Source: Bimastos eiseni
Lineage: Eukaryota; Annelida; Clitellata; Crassiclitellata; Lumbricidae
Direction: 5' to 3'
Assembly (NCBI GenBank): GCA_959347315.1
Contig: OY365814.1
Coordinates: forward strand, 3,399,661 to 3,463,660
Length of the DNA: 64,000 nt
A program made the translations under genes and the position numbers. Within the stretch, counting starts at the first letter, position 1. Every line of letters begins with the position of its first letter. Below, in pieces: positions 34,890 to 46,118 of this stretch. The notes beneath the pieces were generated by a model. The model had not been told where the DNA came from. It made no database searches and was given only the letters and a program-made list of their open reading frames with translations.

Positions 34890-36571
34890 TACTCTGTCTT
34901 AGGCTGGTCTTAGCTCCGATCTTGTCATTGAGCAGGCATTGATGAGGTCGTTGAAAACCTCTGGAGGTCTGACGAATGCAAGTGGAATGTCTCAAGAGCA
35001 GATATCAACATAGAGTACAATGATGCAATGCAGGGGTGCGCCAACCTGTCACACTCTACATCGGAAGAGCATAAGGAATTGGCGAGGCAAGAATGGGCAC
35101 GACCTTGTTGTTTTGGAGAATATCAGTTCCAAACTTATCGGAACCGCGCCATTTTCACCAGACCCTTCCTTAAGGAACATTGTCAATGGAATTGTGACTG
35201 ACGAATTTGTAAATGTTCATGAATACGCGGAGGTAAGACACATGCTTATGCATAACATGGTCTGAAAGTCTGCATTTACATTCCCGTTTAAAAGAAAGGA
35301 TAAGATAAGAACCCTTGGAGAACCCTGAGCAGTGGCGGTAGCTCCGGATTGAGCCATTAATCCCGGTCTTCTATTCGAACGTTTCGTGGTAGTTGCAAAA
35401 CCTGGAGAACTTTCATTGGAAGAGGTTGGGACTCATGAGTTTAGTCCGTTCCCTCCTGTCCTCTTTGAATCCAGAAATGTATTTAGAAAGGCCTATAAGC
35501 CACATCTACATGTAGCTAATGCGATCTGTGAACATGTAGGGATGGCATCCTACATTTCGTACCAAAGACAGAGAGACTCGTCCTCGATTTAGGTTCCTTC
35601 CTTCATAAGATGCCGTGGAACAAAGGAGAAGGCTATGGTGCAATAGCATAGTCGTATGCCGACTTCACCGTGTGCCAGTATCGTGCAGGAACAGCCGTTG
35701 TTTTTGATGGATATGAGCAAGGACCATCCATGAAAGACAGCACGCATCAGAGAATAGGACAGAATACTTATCCTGTTTTCAGCTTCACTACTGAAACAGA
35801 GTTCTCTGGCAAGACAGAGGAGTTCTTGTCAAGAGTTATGATCTATGAGCAGAAACTGATAAGGCTGGTAAGTGATGCGCTCAGAAGAAAAGGCTGCACA
35901 GTAGTCAACGCACCAGGGCTGAAGTGAGATCATCTGTTCTACATACAACTGTACTCTGATTGCAGAAGACAGCTATCCTTGTATCACTCCTTTACTATGT
36001 AATGTCACAGATTATGGCAAAGTTTATGATCAACCCATAGAGCTAATTGATAAACTAGGATGTCACGTAATGGCTATTCTCTTTGGTGGCAAGTGCACAG
36101 ATTCTGTTGCAAAAATGCTATATAGCAACTTCAGTCTGAAGGTTGTTTCTGCTTCGTCATTTGTCACACCAGAGCGTCTACCCTCAACGAATCTGCAACG
36201 AAATTTCGTTTTTGCAGAGCATACTACCAGCTCATTACTGGAACAGGAAAGGCAGAGGCTATGGATGCCATGGACTAGGGTTGGAACCTATAGGATAATC
36301 GGCGCATCCCAGTTATGTCAACATTTCTGGGTTGACTGGTTTTTTAGATATTGGCATTTTTGCTTTCGGCGGCTACGTTAGACTCCATTTTGAAAGTGAC
36401 ACTTTATCATTGTCCAATGCTGTACCAGACGTTATCTTGAAGGTCAATCATTGCAACTGCTCTTGTAGAAGAAGTGGACTACCATGCTATTCCGCTTGTG
36501 GACAGCGCCAAGTAACGAACTGTGACAATCTACATAACAAGTTCCTTCTGGAGGAATCGGACGGTTACTAA
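34890..36571 (+). pseudogene. PIN/XPG-nuclease-like protein of TIR element B
   Basis: Frameshifted pieces run in order: AGLSSDLVIEQALMRSLKTS (about 34893), LIGTAPFSPDPSLRNIVNGI, FTFPFKRKDKIRTLG, GELSLEEVGTHEF, VVFDGYEQGPSMKDSTHQR (about 35695), EEFLSR, LVSDALRRKGCTVVNAPG, a deleted catalytic section, then GCHVMAILFGGKCTDSV, VVSASSFVTPERLPST and a cysteine-rich tail NHCNCSCRRSGLPCYSACG (to 36571). This matches the layout of the ORF in element A (acidic D-G-Y/W-D-T-Y block, then a nuclease-like core, then a Cys-rich tail) and a family I know from marine invertebrate genomes. The E/G-DAD and DTD acidic pairs are lost here by deletion near 35925. It is not functional. Confidence 0.8.
36316..36416 (+). 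repeat. Terminal-repeat unit embedded in the ORF of element B
   Basis: About 100 bases here (ATTTCTGGGTTGACTGGTTT … CACTTTATCATTGTCCAATG) are almost identical, with two or three differences, to 36700-36800 in the right arm, but sit inside the coding region just before the cysteine-rich tail. Confidence 0.9.
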
Positions 36572-37271
36572 TTGAATGCGTTAGCTATACAACTGTAAAC
36601 TCATGACCATTAGATTTATCTCTAAACCATATATTAAGTTTATATCATGTGATTAACTGAGCGCTTGGCAATGCAGCCTATAGTTTGACACCGAACACAC
36701 ATTTCTGGGTTGACTGGTTCTTTAGATATTGGCATTTTTGCTATCGGCGGCTACGTTAGACTCCATTTTGAAAGTGACACTTTATCATTGTCCAATTAGA
36801 ATAGACTGCTACTTTGTTAATTAGCATATACATGTACACGTGTAATACTGCCTACAGTTCGGCGCTAAACACATCTTTCTACATTGAATGATTCTGTAGA
36901 TATTGATAGTTTTAGTTTTCGGCGGCCATGTTGGACGCCATTTTGAAAGTGACTCTTGCCTCATGGTCCTAATATGTCACTTGTAAATGAGAATGCAAGA
37001 ACACTTACGGTTTGACACCAAAAACGCCTTTCTATGTTGAATGGTTCTGTAGATATAGACACTAATAGCATTCGGCGGTCATGTTGGACGCCATTTTTAT
37101 AGTGACTCTTACGTCATGGTCTTCATAGGTCACTAGTTAATGAGAATGCAATAAAACTTACGGTTTGACACCAAAAACACCTTTCTATGTTGCTGGGTTC
37201 TTCAGATATTGACAATTATAGCTATCGGCGGCCATGTTGTACGCCATCTTGAAAATGACCCTTTATTGATG

Positions 37272-37439
37272 TGGATGAAATGGATAAACTGAAGAAGGGT
37301 TGTGTCACAAGCGCATCGGAATACAAGGGTAGGCCTACAACTTTGGAGTCAAACCGAAAACAGTCGATGAGCAGATAATGAAGGGGAGAGAGATGCCTGT
37401 TATGGTTTGCAAGGGCAGACCACTAAGTTAGCTATTAAT
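37272..37439. other. Short unassigned stretch right of element B
   Basis: A plus-strand frame MDKLKKGCVTSASEYKG is open but cannot be assigned. Confidence 0.3.
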
Positions 37440-37745
37440 GAATATAGCGTTCTTTTTTGACATAATATTAGAATGGATTTTACATTGCCCTGTAATGCAA
37501 AGCGTCCTTTTTAAAGGACACCACTATTTTTTTTTAAATATTTGTTTAGAGCTTGATCATTTATTTTTTAGTCCGAAGACAAAATTAGTCCTAAAACATA
37601 TTAAGAGATGCGACTTCAAGAAGAAAAAAATGGAGAAATTTTGCCATTGCGATCGCTAGAGTTGCAGGAACTGACAGCACAACGTGAAAACATAATTAGG
37701 CTATAATAAATAGAACCGATGAAAAATTCATGCATTAATGGTCTA
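37440..37745 (+). repeat. Dispersed repeat, copy 2 (GTCCTTTTTAAAGGAC hairpin family)
   Basis: Repeats the layout of 22871-23095: TAGCGTTCTTTT, then TGCCCTGTAATGCAAAGCGT, a CCTTTTTAAAGG palindrome, then a more variable section and AAATTCATGCATTAATGG at the end. Confidence 0.8.
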
Positions 37746-39057
37746 ATGTCTGTCCCGTCTTTCGTTGCATTGAAAACATTGCAAACGGTGGACTAAAACA
37801 TCTTTTTGTCAGGTCCTTAGATAGTGTAGCATTGATATCTGAATTAAAACATTATAAACATTAAAACATTATGGTGACTTAAAAACATTAAAACATTATG
37901 GTGACTCAATAAAACGGTCGCATTGGACCGAATACAATTTCTCGGCAATTAATTGAAATTTCTAAACAAGAATTTTAGGCTATAGGGCATACAACAGAAG
38001 GAGTTGCAAACAATCCTTGAAAATTTTACCGAAATATATTAGTGTCTCCAAGATGAGCGCTGTAAAAAATTCTTAAATGCATGCAGTCACTGATAATTAT
38101 TGATGTAAACTAACATCATCTTTTATTAGGAATTCAGAAATGTGTCTAACAGCATATATCAGATGGTCGAAATGTCCACCAGTAATTTCACTTATACCAG
38201 AAATTCTCATGACGAGACCAACACACCTGGGTTTACAGCAGTTTAAAAAATATCTCGCGATGTCAAACAGCATCCTAACTTCCATATATCAGCTCAAAGG
38301 CTTAACGGCAGCTGGTTCGAAAATATATTCATTGGCACTTCTACGTAGAATATCGACCCCTAATCCTAAATAAATTTTCATGAACATGCAATTGAACATT
38401 TGCCATGACAAAATGTACAGAGGTGTAAAACATTGTTAACATTTAATTGCAATTTTAGTAATTATTATGCATTATTTCTATCATTGAAATGCATTCGATT
38501 AATGCTGTATAAAATATCAATCTTGTGTAATTACATATAAATATAATTTTTTACATATTTTTGTGTAATACACAAAGCATCGGTCTTGCAGTGGGCCGTT
38601 TTGACGTTTCAAGGTTCCTCGCATGGGTCGTCCATTAAAAACACTCATAAAAAGGGAATGGTCATTCAAATGTGAACAGGCTGAGGACTTGGGCCCTGTG
38701 GCAACATTTACCGCCAATTGATTCGGAAGGACTCAACTGAGGATACTATTTTAATCGCTTATAGGCTACATGTAGGCCTTTTGACGCCAGGTCTGAAGGC
38801 TTTCGATCTGGTAATTATATTTATGGATCAGGTTTATTATTCTTGTCATACCTCGTGTAATTAAATTTATTGATCGTATTCCATACAGTGAACGCTGTCG
38901 GTTAGCGGTATGTTCTGTGCCTTCTATTCGACGTTTCGCAGCTCGAATGTGCCTTAAGTCACTACGGGGCGACGTTGGACAAGATTCTCGCCTACATGTA
39001 AGCATCGTCTGTAAGGAAGGCAACGGCAAACCATCTCACTCGTAACATCCTCCAGTG
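37746..39057. other. No gene recognised
   Basis: Opposed short ORFs at 38097-38373 have no family match. AAGGAAGGCAACGGCAAACC near 39015 resembles text found at the 3' ends of RTE-like LINEs, but is too short to call. Confidence 0.35.
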
Positions 39058-39425
39058 ACATGAAGCCTAATTTTTGTGAGTTATCTGCCATAAACATTAT
39101 AACATCATTTACCGTTTAGTATCATCGTTCCTAGCATTGAGTAGTCTGGAGGTGGTAGGCCACTTATTTGCCGATAAATCTTTAAGATTTGTGTCCATTT
39201 GCTGCGTGGCAAACAAACACAGACCAAAATTTGAAATAGGAAGTTGATAATTATTGCGCAGTTTAGCAGTCTTAGGCTAAATCTGGTCTTAGCAGAGTTG
39301 AATGACTTGAAGCAATCTAAGAAGCAATCAATTCTCTGTGATAAGAAGCCCAATTTTTATGAGTTAATGCCTTTAGTATTAACATCATTTAACAGTCAAC
39401 ATTTAGCACCATTATTCCTGGTAAC
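39058..39425 (+). repeat. Local duplication of ~83 bp
   Basis: 39058-39140 (GAAGCCTAATTTTTGTGAGT … CATCGTTCCTAGC) recurs with about 20% divergence at 39341-39425 (GAAGCCCAATTTTTATGAGT … CATTATTCCTGG). Confidence 0.7.
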
Positions 39426-39427
39426 CG

Positions 39428-39513
39428 GATAATTCGTCGCGGACAATTCGTCGCAGGACAATTCGACGGAGAAAAATGTACAATTCGGCGCGGACAATTC
39501 GTCGCGGTAAATA
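39428..39513 (+). repeat. Short oligomer array GGACAATTCGTCGC
   Basis: Four to five units of the form (C)GCGGACAATTCGTCG, similar in style to the oligomer-ended foldback elements elsewhere in the window. No inverted partner was found nearby. Confidence 0.75.
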
Positions 39514-39824
39514 TCAAGCGTCAATGCGGGTAGTTAGCTCTCGCCGACTCAATGGATTAAACAATGTACCCATTGTAACGATTTACTAACAGTCGAACAA
39601 TATCGGAGAGAATTTTTCAAAAGCATTATTACCAATTCTCTCTTTCGTCTTCATAATAATCATAGATAGATACATGTATACCTGGAATAGTCCAGACTGA
39701 GTCACCCTGCAGAGCGTAAATCGACTACACACTGATCAGTAAGAAGTGGAAACATTCAAATCAATAATGCACATGCATGTCTCTGCGCAGAGTGCGATTA
39801 CAACCACAAACTGGTGATACTAAC

Positions 39825-41290
39825 GATGGAACTAAGATCTAAGAAGAAGCGAATGAACAAACCGTTGCTCTTTAAGCTTGAACAACTCTGAGATAACCAG
39901 TTTGAGCAACAGTACCAACTGGAAATGACAAACAGATTCAAAGAACTAGTAGGATTGGAAGAACCGAGAACACCTGACGAACTATGGCGGCAACTGAAGG
40001 AAACCAATTTGGGTGCTGCAAAGGCAACATTACCCGAAATGTTCAATTGCAAATGCAGGAACTGGATATCCAGTGACACTCCCGAATGGATAGAAAAGAA
40101 AAACGAAATCATAACAAAAACCTACCCAGAATACAGAAAACCTCGAGGTAAGAAAAGACTGCGGAAGGATAAACGTGAGGAACTGGATACATTGTGTAGC
40201 GAGTTATAAAAAAACGCGAAAAGGGTAATATCAGTCTTCCACACAGTTAAGCGGATCGCTAACTGGATCGTTCAAACTTTATAGCACTGCCATTGACGAT
40301 GCTTTAGACAGGAAAATTGCAGAACCAGAGACTGAGAATAAGAGATGCAGAGAATACTGCGAAGAACTACAGAATGAAGAAGACGAGAACGTAGAGTTTG
40401 ACATTCAAGAGGGAAAACCACCACCGCTGAAAGAAGAGATCAGACGAGCAGTAGTGATGTCGACAGCACGAAAGGCACCAGGACCAGATGATGTGACCGC
40501 CGAACTACTAAGGTTCGGAGGAGATATGAGAATCATCAAACTACGTGTGAAGACCGATGAATGGCCAGAAGAATGGACACAATCGATTTTTAATTCCACT
40601 TCCCAAGTAAGGAGATCCGCTAGAATGCGGCAATTGCAGGACTATTGCAATGGTCTCACACGCAAGCAAGATTATGTTGCAAGTGGCACCAGGGCAGCCT
40701 AAACTCGAGGAAGAAATTGCACAAAAAAGAGATGGATTTAGGTCTAAATGAGGCACACGTGTTTAGAATATAAATCTCAGAATCATTCTAGAGAATGCAA
40801 GGAAAGGAAACCAATCACAGTACCTCTGCTTTGTTGACTTTACCGAGGCAGTTGATAAGCCCTATGTCCGACACGACCAACAATATGGTTACATATGCTC
40901 GATATGGTTTTTCCGCCTCACCTGGTCCATCTACTAAGGAACTTATACAGACAACAACGGGCCAATGTCATGGAAAATAGCAAAATGTTGACTGACATGC
41001 GAGTATACGAATTGGCAGAGACCAGAATTGAAATGCTGAAGCACGTCCATGCACAAACACTGCGTTAGTTCGGACAAAATTTGAGACAAGCATGGGACAA
41101 TATCGAGAGTAGCTTGATGACAGGTCTCGTTGATGGGAAAAGGAATCGCGGAAGGCCTAGACTATCTTGGATTGACAACAATCTGACGTGAACTGGGCTA
41201 AAGGGAATAGGTCTGACGAGTGCAGTAGCCTGCGTGATAGGCGTCGAGGCTTTGCTCTCCTATCACGTAGAACCACTCATGTAGTCAACC
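39825..41290 (+). pseudogene. RTE-like LINE relic
   Basis: Pieces in order: NRFKELVGLEEPRTPDELWR (end of the endonuclease/linker), WIEKKNEIITKTYPEYRKPR, the RT start RKAPGPDDVTAELLRFGGD (about 40465), and the far C-terminal GLVDGKRNRGRPRLSWIDN (about 41125). The central RT with its YADD box is missing or shuffled, and there are several frameshifts. The RGRPRxxWxD ending is usual for RTE-type elements. Confidence 0.85.
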
Positions 41291-42639
41291 GCCACGAAGC
41301 GTCGACGGCAATAAGACATAATTGTGTCACATGAAATATTATCAATGTCTGATGAAGTTTCTGCATTGTAGGCCAACTAAGTAAAGTAAGTAAGTAAGAG
41401 TATTCTTTATTAGACTATCAGCAAACGCACAGTAGCTTACAAAATGTATAAACAATAGGATCAAATTTAAACAAGGTCAAAGAACATTCTCGTATTGAAA
41501 GTACACTTGACAAATATACCAATGCCAACATAAATTGCAAATAGACAACACGTGTCAGCAACAGGATTCTAACAAACCAGTCTTTTAGTCTCATATACAT
41601 AGAAATCTGGATAACGCAAATTATAAAAATAATAATAATAATAAAATAATAAAACTCTTTTTCATTATTTTCACAAAAATCAACGTTACTGTTGATTCCT
41701 AGATTTTTATGTACAGATCGACTGAGGTAGCACAACATAATACAGGCGGAGCACGAATAGATACATTGAGAGTTTGGATACGTCAAGTGTTTATTCAATA
41801 TTGATGTTGTTTCCACTGAAGATTCTGAGTTAAGGCCCTAAGTTCGTCCATTTCTTTTCTCGATTTTGATGGCATAGCCGCCATCTCGGGTTATGCTGAT
41901 GGACAAGCTATTTGTTGATTCTAAATTTTCACTGCACGGCCCTCTGACAGTATTTGCAACTGTTTTTGTAATAGTTTATGATAAGCTATGCACATCTCCG
42001 CTGTTTGGAGGCAAGATAGATGCAGTATCCAACACAAATAGATAGTTGTTATGTATAATCTATGAAGAGCCTAATAATTATTACTAAATCATTCTTGAAA
42101 CAACGTCTGAAGAGAATGAATCGATTAACTCAACTTTATCTTGTTTCAAATGACTTCATTTATCGGACCATATTATTTTGTCGTCGGATATAAACCATAT
42201 CCATAAAATTGATTGAGCTGTTGACAGACCACTTGAACATGCAGGTAGCTGTCGTCATCTGTGGCTTTGCTCAATGGGGGACTCGTGAAATAGATGGCGC
42301 CAGTATCAAATGTGGGTAACAAAAAAGGAGATTAGAAGATTGGAAATAAAGGACGATTTATTGCAAAACTATTGATAATGAAATTAAGCCTATATATACA
42401 CATACAATGGCCTAAATGTATAGGTTTTAGATACCGACCGAATAGATGTAATTAATGCTCACTAATTATAATTAATGGGAGCTGTAAAGAGAAAGGGCGA
42501 CGCCGATGACCCAAAATGCAGAGAGTGGATGAACGATATTGCGGAGTGGTACAAAAGAAACCTTCAAACCTTAATCAGAGCAGTGTAACACAGGGAACCA
42601 TGGAAACACAACTGTGACAAAAGTGGAACTAAACACCTA
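41291..42639. other. No gene recognised
   Basis: A 132-codon minus-strand frame (41418-41816) is hydrophobic and contains a run of Ile from a low-complexity tract; I do not consider it a gene. Confidence 0.35.
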
Positions 42640-42650
42640 CGGTTCTTCGA

Positions 42651-42735
42651 CCCATGGATGATGATGTTGTTGTTGTTGTCGCTGATGATGATGACGATGA
42701 TGACGACGCTGTTGATGATGATGACGACGATGAAA
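42651..42735 (+). repeat. (GATGAT/GACGAC)n and (GTTGTT)n microsatellite
   Basis: Low-complexity trinucleotides that produce an artefactual Asp/Val-rich ORF. Confidence 0.95.
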
Positions 42736-42904
42736 TATTAAATAAAAGTATTAAATATAAAATACCGCTGATTTACCTAGGATTGAAGGTAGACACAAAT
42801 AACACATTACCACAAAGTCAGCAGATAAGGGAGGAGGCATATTGTGGTCATGGCTATATTATGACCATGCTACGCAGCTCCTACGTGACGTTCTGCGCTA
42901 GCAC

Positions 42905-43250
42905 CCTTTTCCGTATCGCATCGATTTCAAGTTATGCTTGCTTGTTTACAGATCGATCCATGGATCTGCTCCAGAGTACCTGCGTGGTCTCTGTGACGTG
43001 ACCGAATCCTCAGCGTCTGGCCTACGACTCCGTTCGTCCGAGAGGACTGATCTCCGTGTGCGGAGGATGAGGACTTGTTTCGGTGACCGCGCTTTCTCGG
43101 CTGCTGGTCCGCGGTGTTGAAACAGTCTTCCCTCTGCTATAAGAACTCCCGATTCTGTAGATTCCTTCAAAACTAAATTGAAATCTTACCTTTTCTCCAA
43201 TGCTTATCTTTCCTGCTGACTGCTTATAGGTTTGTTAGGAACCCTTGCAG
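42905..43250 (+). pseudogene. CR1/L2-like LINE C-terminus
   Basis: VYRSIHGSAPEYLRGLCDV, LRSSERTDLRVRRMRTCFGD and RAFSAAGPRC, then NSLPSAIRTPDSVDSFKTKL in continuing text (a stop replaces Trp in the GPxxWN motif). An (ATT)n-rich tract follows at 43262-43345. Confidence 0.88.
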
Positions 43251-43261
43251 TGGTATGGCCG

Positions 43262-43345
43262 CTATTATATTATTATTATTATTATTATTATTTATATTAC
43301 TATTGTTATTATTATTATAATAATGATAATTATTATTATTATTAC
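43262..43345 (+). repeat. (ATT)n / (TAA)n microsatellite
   Basis: Uneven runs of ATT and its complement, adjoining the LINE end at 43250. Confidence 0.95.
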
Positions 43346-43686
43346 TTTATTTTGTTATGCCCTGAGGTACTTCGTTCCCCCAGGGACTTAGAAACTGCTA
43401 CAATGGTGCCGAATTATTTGTCTGGAGGGTCAGGCCTCGTCTTCCGGGATGGAAGAAAAGGTGCTATCAAAAGCCACGAGATTATAGCGCTGGATGCAAA
43501 TTGACAAGCGTTAATAGAGGAACTTAACCTCGCGCTTATCACCAGTCATTGATGAAATTCGGTCGCCAATCTCATTGATGAAATTAGCTGCATTATTATT
43601 ATTATTTCTATTTTTATTTTTATTTTTATTATTTCAAATGTGAACTTGTCCATAAAATCTGTCAATAAGGAGGAATATTATTATTC

Positions 43687-44214
43687 TGGAGCAGTTGCTC
43701 CCTCGTCAAGATCCGTCTGAGCAAAAGTTCCTCGGAAGGCAACGGCGTTGAGGCGTTGAATGGTGATTGAGAGGCGCTGGTGAAGGTGCGAAGACTCTTT
43801 GGGATCGCCGGTTATGAGAGTTAATCGTCTACTTAGCTCTTTAATGAAGTCCTGGCCGCTGCCATTAATTGGGCCAAGGGTTTAGAAAGCCACAGGGACG
43901 ACTGGGTGGTTTGCGATGAGCTCACTGTATTTGGCAATCTTTCTTGCCGCTGCCATTTCCTCCGCTGCCTCTGCCTCTGCCGACTTCGCGTGGAGATAAG
44001 ATGGCGCCACGGTGTCGATGACGGTATCATACCATACGAGGTTTCGTCGTCGTTGCCATGGAATGAGCGTCATTCCGTCGAGTCTTTTCCCGTCTGTTCT
44101 TGAGAGCCCGGGTTGTTCTTTGATGTGAGGAACCCCAGCGCTTGTAAGGTCACGACTTATCAGATCGTTTAGGACAGCGTGTCTGCTGATTCTGCCTAAG
44201 CCTAAACTAAGCAT
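43687..44214 (-). pseudogene. RLE-type LINE fragment (endonuclease domain), minus strand
   Basis: Reads LGLGRISRHAVLNDLISRDL, then GLSRTDGKRLDGMTLIPW and RRNLVWYDTVIDTVAPSYL, then TLGPINGSGQDFIKELSRRL and RLNAVAFRGTF. In the restriction-like endonuclease of these LINEs the catalytic core is KRPDGxT…DxT; here PDG is LDG, and one Glu codon has become TAA near 43883. The same element type as 46119-47499, but a separate copy. Confidence 0.85.
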
Positions 44215-44489
44215 GAGACTCTCATGATGAGAGTCCGTGCTGTAATCATTCTGCAGTAGCGGAAGTTTTCCACGTGATTATGAGGACTGGGTGGGGGGCT
44301 GTAGAGTAATGAAAGTTCGAGACCCAGATCCCCTGTTTACAAGGTAGAATAGTCTATCTTTTGATAGGCGGCGCAGCTGGTAATTGGATGTATAGTGTAA
44401 TGGACGCCTTGCGCAGCTTCCGACGTTTAAATTCGACTCTTGCAATAGCTTATTACAATTCGTTCACACTAGGGCTATATTTGTAATCA

Positions 44490-44790
44490 TACTGCAGTTT
44501 GTCAGTTTGCAATTAAAACTTCGCTCGCTCAATAGACTTGACCTCATGGTTCCTCGAACTAGAACAGCTATGGCTCAGTCTCGAGCTTTTGCTTCAATTG
44601 ATCCCTCTCTGTGGAATGTACTTTCGCCATCTGTTCACTCTAAAATTCTATCTGGCTGTCTCTCATCCTCTTTGTTTTTCTCAAAACCTACTTCTTATCG
44701 CGGAACCTTTCGCACTGGCAGCGCTTCTGAACGGTTCACCCTAAAAAAGGCGCTGTGTAAATGCTTAAATACAATGCAATAAACGACAAT
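44490..44790 (+). pseudogene. CR1-like LINE C-terminus
   Basis: KLRSLNRLDLMVPRTRTAMA, QSRAFASIDPSLWN and SVHSKILSGCLSSSLFF match the terminal domain of CR1-like LINEs. Confidence 0.85.
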
Positions 44791-44916
44791 AATGATTATA
44801 ATAAGCTATATATATCATCACAAAAAACGATTATTGTTACACTATTGTTTACAAAAAATGTCTTGAGATTAGGGAGGATATACATTGACCCCACTCCTAC
44901 TTCCCTTCTTAGTGTG

Positions 44917-45110
44917 TCGCGGTGGCCGATTGGTTAGAGCGGTCGGCCCGTAACGACTCTCGGCCGAGGTATCACTGTGTACTGTGTAGGGACCTTGAGC
45001 AAGTTCTTTAGCGCACAATTGCTCTGCATTACAACTATAGTTGCGCAGTCGAGGCGTGTGTGCACTTCTGAACTAAGCCGTAACAGTTGTATTGTATTGT
45101 ATTATACATC
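44917..45110 (+). mobile_element. tRNA-derived SINE (family 2), copy 1
   Basis: The tRNA-like head CGGTGGCCGATTGGTTAGAG carries a clear A box; the B box is decayed (GGCCGAGGTATC). The body GGGACCTTGAGCAAGTTCTT, TTAGCGCACAATTGCT, TTGCGCAGTCGAG is followed by a (TTGTA)n tail. It matches 63106-63330. Confidence 0.85.
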
Positions 45111-45649
45111 TATGAAATACTGGAAGAACATTGAGGTAGATATAAAACCCATTCCTTCAATACTATTGAGACGAATACCAGAATTCACTCTGAAAAATAG
45201 TCTTTTTACATTCATTGGAGTTTCGTATGAACAAATGCAGGGTTTTACAATACTTGATCTGGTAGTGTTTACTCAGGCAGCTAATAATAATTACATGATA
45301 ACGCGCAATTTCTTCGAGAAATGTATAGCCTTAGGCCTACTTTACATGAGCCACGATTGAGTTTATTGGCGATCTGTTCGGAATCTGAAATAGCACCAGA
45401 TGAACTGTAAGCATCTGAATACATCAGATACTAATTTACATCCAAATTACAAATTTTACCCTTAAAAATCGAGCCTTGATATCCCCTTCCTTGATGTTAA
45501 AATACTTAAAATGGAGGTGGTCCCCATAACAACAATCTATACAAGAACCACTAATTAAAAAATTATATCTAAACTGTGCAACCACTCGACTCACCCCCAA
45601 TCAGGCTATCTCCTTCAGCCTATTGTTAAGATTGAAACGTTCGGATAGT
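45111..45649. other. No gene recognised
   Basis: A frame running from about 44977 to 45360 begins in the SINE and has no independent coding evidence. Confidence 0.35.
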
Positions 45650-45990
45650 GTCCTAGCAACCATCAATCAATTGCAAATAGAGTCTCTGCCCTGGTAAGAC
45701 GCTGTTTTGAAGGCCTGGCGCCACTTATCTGATTCAACTTTGCTGCCCCACTGTACAACTGTCCCACGTTGTGACCTATTACCGTAACATATTTACGCTT
45801 CGCTGCGCAAGCGGTATTACTTGCCCCCGTGCGCGGACTCGGCCTGCTATCCGATAGCGTCGAGCTTTCTCACTCCCTGGTCTAGTGACCTGGAATGGCA
45901 TTCCAGTATCGTTGTGTCTCACACCAATAGGTCAATCTTCTGCTATGGCCTGAAGACGGTACTGTTTGACCGAGTTTTGGCGGGGAACGC
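45650..45990 (+). pseudogene. CR1-like LINE C-terminal fragment
   Basis: With frameshifts it reads LRCASGITCPRARTRPAI, a stop, RRAFSLPGLVTWNGIPVSL, the RxRT…RAFS…GPxTWN block of CR1/L2-like LINEs. Confidence 0.75.
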
Positions 45991-46034
45991 TTCTGAGTAG
46001 ATTAACTTTATATATAAAGCTATATAAAGCTTCT

Positions 46035-46036
<2 letters not shown>

Positions 46037-46086
<50 letters not shown>

Positions 46087-46118
46087 CATGCTAAATAATA
46101 GCAATAATAATAATAATA
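46037..46118 (+). repeat. (AAT)n microsatellite at the left edge of the RLE LINE
   Basis: About 16 AAT units, a short interruption and several more units, directly abutting the truncated start of the LINE. Confidence 0.95.

Larger units (their letters stand above)
34108..37271. mobile_element. TIR DNA element B with long repetitive inverted ends, about 3.2 kb
   Basis: Left arm 34108-34640 and right arm about 36690-37271 are inverted copies of each other. Each arm contains three to four tandem units of about 155-165 bp. Each unit carries GGCGGCCATGTTGGACGCCA (or its complement) followed by TTTTGAAAGTGAC, and a TCTACAGAACCATTCAACAT-like segment. The outermost units of the two arms match closely (AGATAGCTATAATTGTCAAT and AAGAACCCAGCAACATAGAA are shared). 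The centre holds one decayed gene (34890-36571). No target-site duplication was confirmed. Confidence 0.9.

Noticed and set aside
41418..41816. 132-codon minus-strand ORF with hydrophobic runs
   Set aside because: Contains a low-complexity Ile run from an AAT tract; no family or splice support.
42654..43001. Asp/Val-rich ORF
   Set aside because: Starts in a GAT/GTT microsatellite and runs out of frame into a LINE remnant.
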